From assembly GCF_902500225.1 (NCBI RefSeq), contig NZ_LR722652.1, positions 186,001 to 250,000 of the forward strand: DNA of 64,000 bases. Reading direction: 5' to 3'. The notes under the pieces are model-generated. The model searched no databases and was not told the origin of the DNA. It worked only from the letters and a program-made list of their open reading frames with translations. This document shows positions 54,617 through 62,886 of the stretch, piece after piece (the stretch's first letter is position 1; each line of letters begins with the position of its first letter). A program made the translations under genes and the position numbers. Source of the DNA: Buttiauxella massiliensis. GTDB lineage: Bacteria > Pseudomonadota > Gammaproteobacteria > Enterobacterales > Enterobacteriaceae.

Positions 54617-55075
54617 CTACAAAACCAACGTCATAAAGCGGCTATTTGGGTCGAGTTGATAATCAGCAAACGGCTGACAATCGACAAATCCATGCTTAAG
54701 ATAAAGCTGATGGCAAGCAGCAAAGCCCGGCTGAGTTCCGGTTTCTAAACTCAGACGCTGGAATCCACGCTCACGCGCCACTTGCAAAATGTGCAGCAAA
54801 AATTGGTTCGCCACACCACGGCGTAAAAAGTCCGTCGCGGTACGCATTGATTTCAACTCACCATGCCCATCATCGAGCATTTTCAATGCACCAATTCCGG
54901 CTAATTGCTCCCCTTCCCACGCAGACCAAAATGTCACTGCCGGATCGCGGAGTTTTTGCACATCCAGCGCGTGGCTGCTTTCGGGTGGTGACTGTTCCAG
55001 CATGCCGGAAATATGGTAGGCCACTAATGTCTGCACCACCGGATGCGAAAGATCGTCAATTTTGATTGTGAACAT
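54617..55075 (-). CDS. GNAT-family N-acetyltransferase (YsnE-like)
   Basis: 152 residues of a single GNAT domain. The acetyl-CoA loop appears as RTATDFLRRGVANQFLLHI (about 77-95), and the family's LSLETGTQPGFAACHQLYLKHGFVDCQPFADY segment is kept. It is soluble with no signal. The pattern SPPESSHALDVQKLRDPAVTFW resembles the YsnE group, whose substrates are mostly unknown. Transcribed alone between the autotransporter and the five-gene operon. Confidence 0.8.
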   Translation of the reverse strand: MFTIKIDDLSHPVVQTLVAYHISGMLEQSPPESSHALDVQKLRDPAVTFWSAWEGEQLAGIGALKMLDDGHGELKSMRTATDFLRRGVANQFLLHILQVARERGFQRLSLETGTQPGFAACHQLYLKHGFVDCQPFADYQLDPNSRFMTLVL

Positions 55076-55171
55076 GCGAGATTTCCAAATATTGGGTAGA
55101 GAGCAAGTAACATATTTGCAACATCAAAACGAACAATCGCCTGTTCGTCCAATAACGATTACTTATAGCTC

Positions 55172-56293
55172 TCACTTCTTCATCTGCTGTAACTGAATCT
55201 GATCGGCGTATTTGGCTTGTTCTGCCAGCGCTGGAAACTGTGCCGGAAGATAAAAACTCTCCGGTACTCTAAGCCCACGCATGTCGCTGCCAGTGTGGAT
55301 TTGCAATTCTCCAAGCTGACTTATCGTCATCCCGGCAACTGCCGCAGGCATCACCAAGCGGTAGGGCTTCGCCTTTTCAAATGGGACAGGAGTCGGGTAA
55401 CGGTTCTCGCTGAGATCATAATTACGGTTAAGCACCAAAAATTTATCCGGCACCCGGCGCTTGCTGTTCCACCAGTCGCCGTCCACTTCGCGGAATTTTC
55501 TTTCTGATTCTGCTTTGCTGACCGCGCCAAGTTGTACCAATGCCTTGTGCAACGCCTTGTCTATCGCATGATCGTAAGACTCAATTGACCTGGCGTGTCC
55601 GTGCAAAATCACGTTTATCGCAAGCCTTGCGCCCAATAAATTGGAATAGAGATCTTCGGGTGAAAAAGCAGATATCTCCTCAGAAAATCCCGGAACCGAC
55701 TGGAATCCATACCATTGAGCAATCTCATGCCATTGCGCTAGCTGAAAGGCGAGATGCCCCGCAAGCCAGGCGGCAATCGTATAGCGTTCAACCATGGACG
55801 CAGGTGGATTGAACGCATGAAGCTGAATGCGTCGGACACCCAATTCTTCGCTATAGAACAGCCGCCAGTCCTGGCCAAGCCGCGAGTAGATCTGCGTGAA
55901 AAGATAGAAGGTATTATCAGCAGTATCACGCACATGGGCGATATCAATAAAACCCCCACGGCGAGTGTAAATGAGGCCACTTTTCTCCTCACTCAAACCA
56001 ACAATATTTTTGACCGCCCCCAACGCGCTATCGTTGTAACGATGATGACCAAGGGTCGTAAGCGTCAGAATATTACCAATCTGGTAGACCGGAATGGGTA
56101 CACCAACGGCTCGTACTTGCAGGTCATATCCAAAGGCACAGCAAGGCCGTAAAGACTCAGGAGCCGTGAGCTCTTGTGTTATTGGCCATACTCGCCTCGC
56201 CTTCTCAATGGGCAAGATATCTGCTGATTTCGGTGACGCGCCAAAACTCAGGGATGCCACACAAAGCAGCAGAGAAAAAATCCAGCGCTGCAT
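55172..56293 (-). CDS. DUF4056 exported protein with HExxx motif
   Basis: 373 residues with a signal peptide (about 1-19, ending FGAS). The family resemblance is to DUF4056. A WHEIAQWYGFQSVPGFSEE segment (about 187-205) has a His-Glu pair followed by further acidic residues, compatible with metal binding, and two adjacent Cys occur in RPCCAFGYD. No enzymatic function is established. It is the last gene of the five-gene operon; its ATG overlaps the preceding stop (TAATG). Confidence 0.75.
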   Translation of the reverse strand: MQRWIFSLLLCVASLSFGASPKSADILPIEKARRVWPITQELTAPESLRPCCAFGYDLQVRAVGVPIPVYQIGNILTLTTLGHHRYNDSALGAVKNIVGLSEEKSGLIYTRRGGFIDIAHVRDTADNTFYLFTQIYSRLGQDWRLFYSEELGVRRIQLHAFNPPASMVERYTIAAWLAGHLAFQLAQWHEIAQWYGFQSVPGFSEEISAFSPEDLYSNLLGARLAINVILHGHARSIESYDHAIDKALHKALVQLGAVSKAESERKFREVDGDWWNSKRRVPDKFLVLNRNYDLSENRYPTPVPFEKAKPYRLVMPAAVAGMTISQLGELQIHTGSDMRGLRVPESFYLPAQFPALAEQAKYADQIQLQQMKK

Positions 56294-57426
56294 TAAAATG
56301 CCTCCGCAACTTGAAAGTAAAACCCGGCACTCTCTTTGCCAAACCCCAGGTCGAGGCGAATATTCATGTCAGGCTTAACCTCGAAGCGGTAACCCGCGCC
56401 GATGGTAGGTAACAGCGGGTTGTCTGAAAGATTATGCGGGCTGTCACCCAATGCGCCCGTGCCAACCCACAACACATAACCGTGCCGCCAGTTAAGCTTT
56501 TTACGGTATTCCAGTTGTGTGCTGACCACGTCTTTATCGCGATAACGCCCCTGATAATAGCCACGCATTCGATTATCATCCCCGGCCTGCGACAAGCGGT
56601 CCCATGGCACATCACCACGCGCAAAACGCCCCCAAAGATCGAACGCCAACACATCCTGATTGTTTAGCGGAAGGTAATAATTATATTGCAGCTGCAAAAC
56701 GGTGAAGTGGTTATCCGAACCAAGAGCAGGATCAAAAAGGCTGTATTCGGCACTAAAGAACTGCCCGTGTTGCGGCCGGGTTATCACATCCCGAGAATCG
56801 TAGTTGATAGCCGCCGTGATGCCTGAACTTAGCGAATTTCCTTTTACGTTGTAGCGCGAGAAGTTATCACCAGGATGTTGATCATCAATATTTTCAGCGT
56901 CATACGTTGAAAAGTCCCAACCCAAACCGGCATACAGATTATCAACCACCTGGCGCATGATCTGCGGTTGAAGGCTAATCGATTGTTGCGTGTATTTCTG
57001 CTCATCACCCTGCGCCGCATCGTAGCCAATGCCCCAAAAACCGGTCGGGATCTTCGCCAGCGATCCATCGACAAACAGCCGCCATTCATCCCCTGCAAAG
57101 AAGGTGTAATTCTTCATGCCAAGCCCTAACGCGCCACTAGTACTAACAAAACCGGTAAACGACACCGACGAGTTTTGCGTGACATGATCATTGGGATCAA
57201 CGCGGTACACGCCCGCGATGGCAGTCCCCAGGCCAAGTTTCAACTCCGGGGTATAAAACGGCCCAGGCAACACGCTCCAGTCAATGCCTTTACTGGGGTC
57301 ATACTGATTATCAGCCCCCAGCTTTCCCAGAAAACCGTCAATCTCCTCGCGCGTCATGGCAACCGCCTCAGTCGGTAGATTTATCAGGCTTAATAAGCCC
57401 AAAAATAGCGCGCCACGTTTCTTCAT
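56293..57426 (-). CDS. BamA/TamA-type 16-strand outer-membrane barrel without POTRA domains
   Basis: 377 residues: a signal peptide (about 1-23), a short periplasmic segment, then an all-beta Bac_surface_Ag barrel. Alternating aromatic/polar strands are visible, as is the RMRGYYQGRYRDKD segment, which matches the conserved RGY-type lid motif of the family. It ends EAF, a C-terminal aromatic outer-membrane signal. POTRA repeats are absent, so it cannot be BamA itself. It overlaps both neighbours by TAATG junctions. Confidence 0.8.
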   Translation of the reverse strand: MKKRGALFLGLLSLINLPTEAVAMTREEIDGFLGKLGADNQYDPSKGIDWSVLPGPFYTPELKLGLGTAIAGVYRVDPNDHVTQNSSVSFTGFVSTSGALGLGMKNYTFFAGDEWRLFVDGSLAKIPTGFWGIGYDAAQGDEQKYTQQSISLQPQIMRQVVDNLYAGLGWDFSTYDAENIDDQHPGDNFSRYNVKGNSLSSGITAAINYDSRDVITRPQHGQFFSAEYSLFDPALGSDNHFTVLQLQYNYYLPLNNQDVLAFDLWGRFARGDVPWDRLSQAGDDNRMRGYYQGRYRDKDVVSTQLEYRKKLNWRHGYVLWVGTGALGDSPHNLSDNPLLPTIGAGYRFEVKPDMNIRLDLGFGKESAGFYFQVAEAF

Positions 57427-58400
57427 TAGAATCGATATTCACCTGCGAGGAAGAAGCTATTACGCTCGTTAAAACCAATCTCCGTCAGCACGTTAAAGTT
57501 TTGCGTGAGTTCATATTGTGCCCCAATCAACGTGTTCCATGGCGAAGTCAGATGCTGTTTAACGTCAAAGCGCCCATCGTCATCTTTATTTACCGAATTA
57601 ATCAGCGGCTGAAGTTCGGCAGGCATATGCAAGTCGGATAGATTGCCTTTGAACTCCTGCTGGACGTCCTGATACATCGCCCCGACCCACACGCTTAAAT
57701 GCGATGGCCCGGAAATTTGCGGCATATCGAAACGATACCCGACACGTGGCGATACCGTCAGGGCAGAGATTTTGCCGTCCAGAATATCGAAATTGGTACG
57801 CGTGTAGTTGGTGTCCACCAGCGTAAACCAGTTTTTATACCCACCCGCCAGCGTAACGCCGGTGCCATAAGTAACACCTTCAAAATCGAGAGTGAAATCG
57901 ATGTTCTGTAAATCACCGCTTTGGTTCAGGCTATGCACCGACGAGGCAATAATCCGGTCAATGCCGGTATAACGTGACGGGTCGGCATCTACCGATACGT
58001 TCGAAATCGACGAGCCTTTGGTGTAACCCATCAGCCCATAAATATTTAAAAACGGGAACACCCACATATCCAGACGCAGGTTTTCAGTCTTACTGCGCTC
58101 GCGCGTATGGCCGACATCAATGGCAAACATATCGCTGGGAATGGGATGCGCGCCAAGCTTCAACCCGGAGAAGGTAATGCTATCAACGTCGACATTCTGG
58201 CGAATATTCATATAGCTGAGATTCACACCAAACGGCAGCGGGATAGAATATCCGCGCGCACGCGCTTCATCTCCCCAGATGGGAAACGTGCTGCTGTCTG
58301 TCGCAGTGTCCGTTGTCGCACCAAACGCCGCACCGGATAAAAACAGTAGCGGCAGCGCAATCACCCGGCACTGTTGCACACTCCTTTGGATTTTCTTCAT
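57426..58400 (-). CDS. Outer-membrane beta-barrel protein, unknown family
   Basis: 324 residues. A signal peptide (about 1-27, ending AAFGA) is followed by alternating beta strands and a C-terminal EYRF typical of BAM substrates. I do not recognise the family. It is encoded between two BamA-like barrel genes, with a TAATG overlap to the next and a 47-bp gap from the previous. Function unknown. Confidence 0.75.
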   Translation of the reverse strand: MKKIQRSVQQCRVIALPLLFLSGAAFGATTDTATDSSTFPIWGDEARARGYSIPLPFGVNLSYMNIRQNVDVDSITFSGLKLGAHPIPSDMFAIDVGHTRERSKTENLRLDMWVFPFLNIYGLMGYTKGSSISNVSVDADPSRYTGIDRIIASSVHSLNQSGDLQNIDFTLDFEGVTYGTGVTLAGGYKNWFTLVDTNYTRTNFDILDGKISALTVSPRVGYRFDMPQISGPSHLSVWVGAMYQDVQQEFKGNLSDLHMPAELQPLINSVNKDDDGRFDVKQHLTSPWNTLIGAQYELTQNFNVLTEIGFNERNSFFLAGEYRF

Positions 58401-58447
58401 GGCGTTCTCTTTGATATTTGCATTGTCAGTCAGGCGGCAAATTCCTT

Positions 58448-59599
58448 CTATAGCCCCGCCCCCACATTGAAATAAACGGCTTGTTCGCTATCACTAAAGG
58501 CGACATCAATCCCGGTATGCAATCCGAACTTGCGCGCAATCAGGTAGCGAAACCCACCGCCATACGCCACTTCGGTTTTATTAAAGAGATCGTCGGCTTC
58601 TTTGCTGGCGCTTCCTGCCCCCACAAAACCCTGCAACACCCAGCGCGGCGTCATTTGCCATTCAAGCTGGGTTTGCGCAGTGCTGACATAATCTCCCTGA
58701 TAGCGATACTGCGAGATGCCTCGCAATTTGATATAGGGCCGTGCCATCGGTGGCAAATGCCGGTCATGGTTTGAAAGTGACTGATAATTCCCGGCCAGCA
58801 CCAGCGTAAAATCGGTGCCAAGCGGTTGGAAATATTTACCGTCGAGCGTCAACATGTCGTAGCGATAATCACCACCGAGGAAGCTGCTATAAAACTGGTA
58901 TTCCGCCGTGGCTGACAGCCCGTTGTGCGGGTAGAAAAAGTTATCGGTGGTGTCATATTCCATGACCAACCCAAGCGCTGATGAAGCGCTCTCCTCACCC
59001 AAAACACGCTGCAATGCGCGGCTAATAACCGGGTTATCCGCAGAGATTTTGGTATCTGCGTAAAACTGTGAAGCGCCAATAAAGAATGGCGTATCTGCTA
59101 CTCGGAACTGTAATTTTTGCATACCGCCGTAGCCTTTGGTTTGCGTACTGATGCCCTTTCCTCGAGAGAATCCCGCAACGTCACCTGAATAAATATCAAG
59201 ATTTACATCGGCATAACCGAGTGCGACCAAATAACGGATGCTGTCATTGTTCCAGGTGTGGCGATGACCGCCGCCAACAAACCAGGTGCCATTTTGCGTC
59301 GCGCCCCCACCAAACGCCGTGACTGCAGGCGGGATAGTTTTTCCACCAGGATGGTTTTTCCCGGCTTCACTGTCCGGCGTATCATGCAAGAAAAGGCCAA
59401 ACAGACCGCCGCCGTAACCTACCGCAGGCTCGGTTATCACCACCGGGACCGGCAAAAAGCCGTAACGGTTATCACTGAGGTATTCGCTCATATCCAGCAT
59501 GCCGTCCGCCTCGTCAATCAGTCCGCTGGCACTGGCGAGCAATGGCTGTGACAAGCCCGCGCCAAGAAGCAGTGCTAACGAATAGCCAGACCTTTTCAC
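58448..59599 (-). CDS. BamA/TamA-type outer-membrane barrel, second copy
   Basis: 383 residues from a GTG start overlapping the previous stop (GTGA). A signal peptide (about 1-24) precedes an N-terminal segment, then a Bac_surface_Ag-like barrel with KLRGISQYRYQGDY, the RGxxxxRY lid-type motif. It is related in layout to the protein at 56293-57426 but clearly different in sequence. No POTRA repeats. The C-terminus NVGAGL lacks the usual terminal Phe. Confidence 0.8.
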   Translation of the reverse strand: MKRSGYSLALLLGAGLSQPLLASASGLIDEADGMLDMSEYLSDNRYGFLPVPVVITEPAVGYGGGLFGLFLHDTPDSEAGKNHPGGKTIPPAVTAFGGGATQNGTWFVGGGHRHTWNNDSIRYLVALGYADVNLDIYSGDVAGFSRGKGISTQTKGYGGMQKLQFRVADTPFFIGASQFYADTKISADNPVISRALQRVLGEESASSALGLVMEYDTTDNFFYPHNGLSATAEYQFYSSFLGGDYRYDMLTLDGKYFQPLGTDFTLVLAGNYQSLSNHDRHLPPMARPYIKLRGISQYRYQGDYVSTAQTQLEWQMTPRWVLQGFVGAGSASKEADDLFNKTEVAYGGGFRYLIARKFGLHTGIDVAFSDSEQAVYFNVGAGL

Positions 59600-61209
59600 G
59601 AAGGCTTCTCAGGCTGGGTGGCAGGAGCAGCAAACCAGTTATCACGCGCCACCATCACCGCACCTTCCGGCTGGTTAACAAAATTCGGCGACATAATCTG
59701 CACGTTGAATTCGTTAAACACATCCTGAATATGGCTGTGCAATTCACTCTTCACGCCCGCCAACGATTCACCCACGCGTAATTTGACCTGTAATTCGTAT
59801 GCGATGTACCAGTCCATCAAATTGAGCTGGCGAACCAGCGGTGGTGTACTGGGATCAATGCCTTGTGTACGTTTAGCAGCCAGCTCCAGCATGGCGTGAA
59901 CCTGCCGCCAGGGCGTGTCGTAACCGATAGTGACACTGGTTGTCAGATTGACGCCAGAACCTGGATTCTGAGCGCTGAGGTTAGTGATTTTCCCACTCAC
60001 GACCACCGCATTTGGCACCGTGACGATGTAGTTTTCACGTGTGAGGATTTTGGTTGCCAGCATACCGACTTCGTTCACCAGCCCTTCGTTATCGCCGATG
60101 CGAATGACATCTCCTTTGCGTAGAGCACGGGAATAGGTCAGCACCAGGCCACTCATGGCGTGGTTCATTACCCCTGCCGAGCCGAGCGTTAGCATCAAGC
60201 CGAAGAAAACGCTGATCCCCTTAAATGCCAGCGAGTTAGCACCGGGCAAGAATGGATAAGCCGCTGAAAGCGCAAATAACCAGACCATCACGGAAATCAG
60301 TTTACGTGTGGCTCCCACCGTTTCCGGGTGCAGGCCTGGCACCATCATTCTTCTGCTTTCAACGCGCGTGAGGAGAATTTTGAGCAACTTGAGAATAAAT
60401 GCGGTGATTAAAAAGATAATCATCACAATCAACAATCCGGGAAGCGCTGAAACAATCGATAACGCAATTTTCTGGACAACATTAATAGACCAGTCACCCA
60501 GCGATTCTCCCCAGACTCGCGTCCACGGGAACAACCTGAAGATCCAACTCAACCAGAGATAAAATGCCGCAATGCCTAAGAGAATCATTAATAAACCATA
60601 GAGATAACTTTCCACCGCCCCAAGAAATTCGCGCCACTTAGCCGGTATTAAGCCTTTTTTACGGCTGATTCGTGCTTCAAAGTATTGCTTAACTTTTTTC
60701 CAGGATTTGAACGCGCCATAAAATAGCAGCCCTAAAACAACTGTTCCCGCTAAGGTTTTTACAACTGCAGTGGCGAGGTATGACGAGGAGTACTGATCTT
60801 TCAAGGAAGTGCGCTGCTCATCCATACGAGCTAACACTCGTTGCGCAGCTTGATCGAGCGTCAGATCATCACCTTCATCTAAATCACCTTCTGCTAATAA
60901 CATCAGCATCTTACCGTTGACCGTAAATAAGCGGCCTTGCTGGTTATAGCGAGTGACAGGGGTAATTAATATCGGCTGGCGAATGTCTTCTTCACTCAGA
61001 GAACGTAAGGTTCGGCGAACGCGCAACACGCGCTCTTCAGGCGTGGTCAGGCCAAATTTTGCCTGCAACATAACAATTGGGTGATGAAAGATTGAGATCG
61101 TGCGTGCTTGATCTTGTTCGGAAGGAAGTTGCCTGGGTTCCGCCGCATGCAGCACACCAGCGGTTATCAGAGGTATCCATGCCAGGAGGAATAGCAGCGC
61201 CCTAATCAT
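59596..61209 (-). CDS. MscS-family mechanosensitive channel
   Basis: 537 residues. A signal peptide (about 1-22) is followed by a periplasmic segment (to about 145), then about five membrane segments and the MscS core, with pore helix FFGLMLTLGSAGVMNHAMSGLVLTY and beta domain beginning RKGDVIRIGDNEGLVNEVG. The C-terminal region carries the channel's alpha/beta vestibule. It is intermediate in size between MscS and MscK. First gene of the five-gene operon. Confidence 0.88.
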   Translation of the reverse strand: MIRALLFLLAWIPLITAGVLHAAEPRQLPSEQDQARTISIFHHPIVMLQAKFGLTTPEERVLRVRRTLRSLSEEDIRQPILITPVTRYNQQGRLFTVNGKMLMLLAEGDLDEGDDLTLDQAAQRVLARMDEQRTSLKDQYSSSYLATAVVKTLAGTVVLGLLFYGAFKSWKKVKQYFEARISRKKGLIPAKWREFLGAVESYLYGLLMILLGIAAFYLWLSWIFRLFPWTRVWGESLGDWSINVVQKIALSIVSALPGLLIVMIIFLITAFILKLLKILLTRVESRRMMVPGLHPETVGATRKLISVMVWLFALSAAYPFLPGANSLAFKGISVFFGLMLTLGSAGVMNHAMSGLVLTYSRALRKGDVIRIGDNEGLVNEVGMLATKILTRENYIVTVPNAVVVSGKITNLSAQNPGSGVNLTTSVTIGYDTPWRQVHAMLELAAKRTQGIDPSTPPLVRQLNLMDWYIAYELQVKLRVGESLAGVKSELHSHIQDVFNEFNVQIMSPNFVNQPEGAVMVARDNWFAAPATQPEKPS

Positions 61210-61421
61210 ATTTTTTACCCAAAAAGGAATGATTTTGTTTTATTTTTCAATGACACGAGCAGCGCTCTGCCGAGTCATATCTGATTTGAGCATAGACCAG
61301 CATTAAGCATATTCAAGATAACAAGAGTGATATTAAAGGGTTGGTGAACAAGGATATCAAGGGTGGTATCGGTGGGGTGAGCACGGTATCATTTAATAAA
61401 TTTATTAAAGGAGTGTTATTT

Positions 61422-62516
61422 GTGGACATTAATCACAACACTGGCGAAAACGTCATTACCAGTACCAAAGGCTATATGTGGTTTTTGTCTCTGAACATAA
61501 TATTTTGTATCTGGTTATTGTTGCGCGGCACTAACCGCAGTGACATTGATGCCCTTCCACTGACTTTACAAATAATATGTGGGTGCATCGTTGCTCTTTC
61601 ACTGGTCAATATCATTATTACACTAAAAATTAAGAAAAATATTAACGATGGGTTTTATCATACAATACTTCCCTTCCTGGTTTTAACCCTTGGATTACTG
61701 TGGTCAATTTTATCCTTTAACTTCACGGTTTATTACCAAAATCCGCTGATGACGTTAATGCTGACCATTTCGGTATTATTGCCAGCAACCATCACCTTTT
61801 ACATTTCAGGGCGGTTGTTGTTTTTGTTCTCGGCTCCTCTGGTCTTGTCACTGCTCTACGTCGAATACTTCTTACAAGAAAGATTTAATGTGGCGCAATT
61901 TGTCGGTGCATTGATCATGCTGTTAGTTATCTATTCCGCCCGCTACATTTTGCTGGAGTGGTATCAGCGAGTGCAGCGCAGTGAATATGAAAAAAATATC
62001 CTGATCAAAAAGCTGGTACAGCAGGCGCACTATGACGCATTAACCGGGCTATTTAACCGTCTGAGCCTGACTCGTTTCTTTGAAGAATGCGTAAGCTCAC
62101 TTTCCGGGAATAACAAAAAGCTGTTCATGATTGTAATGGACATCGATTTCTTCAAACAATACAACGACGTTTATGGCCATGTTGCCGGTGATAAATGCTT
62201 GATAAAAGTCTCGCAATGCATTGAAAAATCACTAAGAAAAGAGAGCGATAGTGCGTTTCGTTTTGGTGGCGAAGAGTTTGTCGTTCTGACGGTGTGTGAT
62301 GATATCTCCCAGGTCAAAGCGATCAGTCAGAGGATTCAGCAAAATATTGCTCATGCCCATATTCTTCATAAGGGTTCAGACGTCTCTTCGGTGCTAACCA
62401 TCAGCCAGGGTATTGCACAATGGCAAGAAGGAATGGCACTGGAAGCATTGGTTGAACAAGCAGACCAACAACTTTATAAAGCTAAGAAAAATGGTAGAAA
62501 CTGTGTTTGCTATTAG
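61422..62516 (+). CDS. Membrane-bound diguanylate cyclase (GGDEF)
   Basis: 364 residues. About five to six membrane segments span 20-190, then a GGDEF domain (about 205-364) with active-site GGEEF in FRFGGEEFVV. The inhibitory I-site RxxD is degenerate here (KESD immediately before), so product inhibition may be weak. It makes c-di-GMP from two GTP. The GTG at 61422 is chosen because AAAGGAG lies 8 bp upstream; the frame could extend 27 codons upstream. Divergent from the MscS-type operon. Confidence 0.85.
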   Translation: MDINHNTGENVITSTKGYMWFLSLNIIFCIWLLLRGTNRSDIDALPLTLQIICGCIVALSLVNIIITLKIKKNINDGFYHTILPFLVLTLGLLWSILSFNFTVYYQNPLMTLMLTISVLLPATITFYISGRLLFLFSAPLVLSLLYVEYFLQERFNVAQFVGALIMLLVIYSARYILLEWYQRVQRSEYEKNILIKKLVQQAHYDALTGLFNRLSLTRFFEECVSSLSGNNKKLFMIVMDIDFFKQYNDVYGHVAGDKCLIKVSQCIEKSLRKESDSAFRFGGEEFVVLTVCDDISQVKAISQRIQQNIAHAHILHKGSDVSSVLTISQGIAQWQEGMALEALVEQADQQLYKAKKNGRNCVCY

Positions 62517-62886
62517 ATGTTAATAGTCCCATGAAAAAAACAGATTCAATGGTGTGATATATCTAGGTTTTGTTGATTATTCCTCACCGAGTAAAGGCAA
62601 TCTTTGCTCGGTTATTCCTTTTGGTTCCCTCATAAACCCCGCATAATTTTTAGCTATAAAGTTTAAAATTAAATAAATCCATAACATTCTCTTTAATCCA
62701 AAATGGTACTGTATATAGCGCCATTTATTAAATTTCAATTAGTTAGCTAATTCCTCTTATTTTTTCACGTTAAGAATATCTTTAACTATCTTAATCAGAA
62801 ATTTTTCCTGGTAATTCATAATGTAATAGCAAGTTTCAACCCTTGACTATACTCATTCAGTCCCCTAAATGAACGGAGTCCCAAAG
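62517..62886. other. AT-rich intergenic stretch
   Basis: 370 bp between the cyclase and the sulfatase. No convincing gene, RNA or perfect hairpin was seen. It probably holds the sulfatase promoter. Confidence 0.5.
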
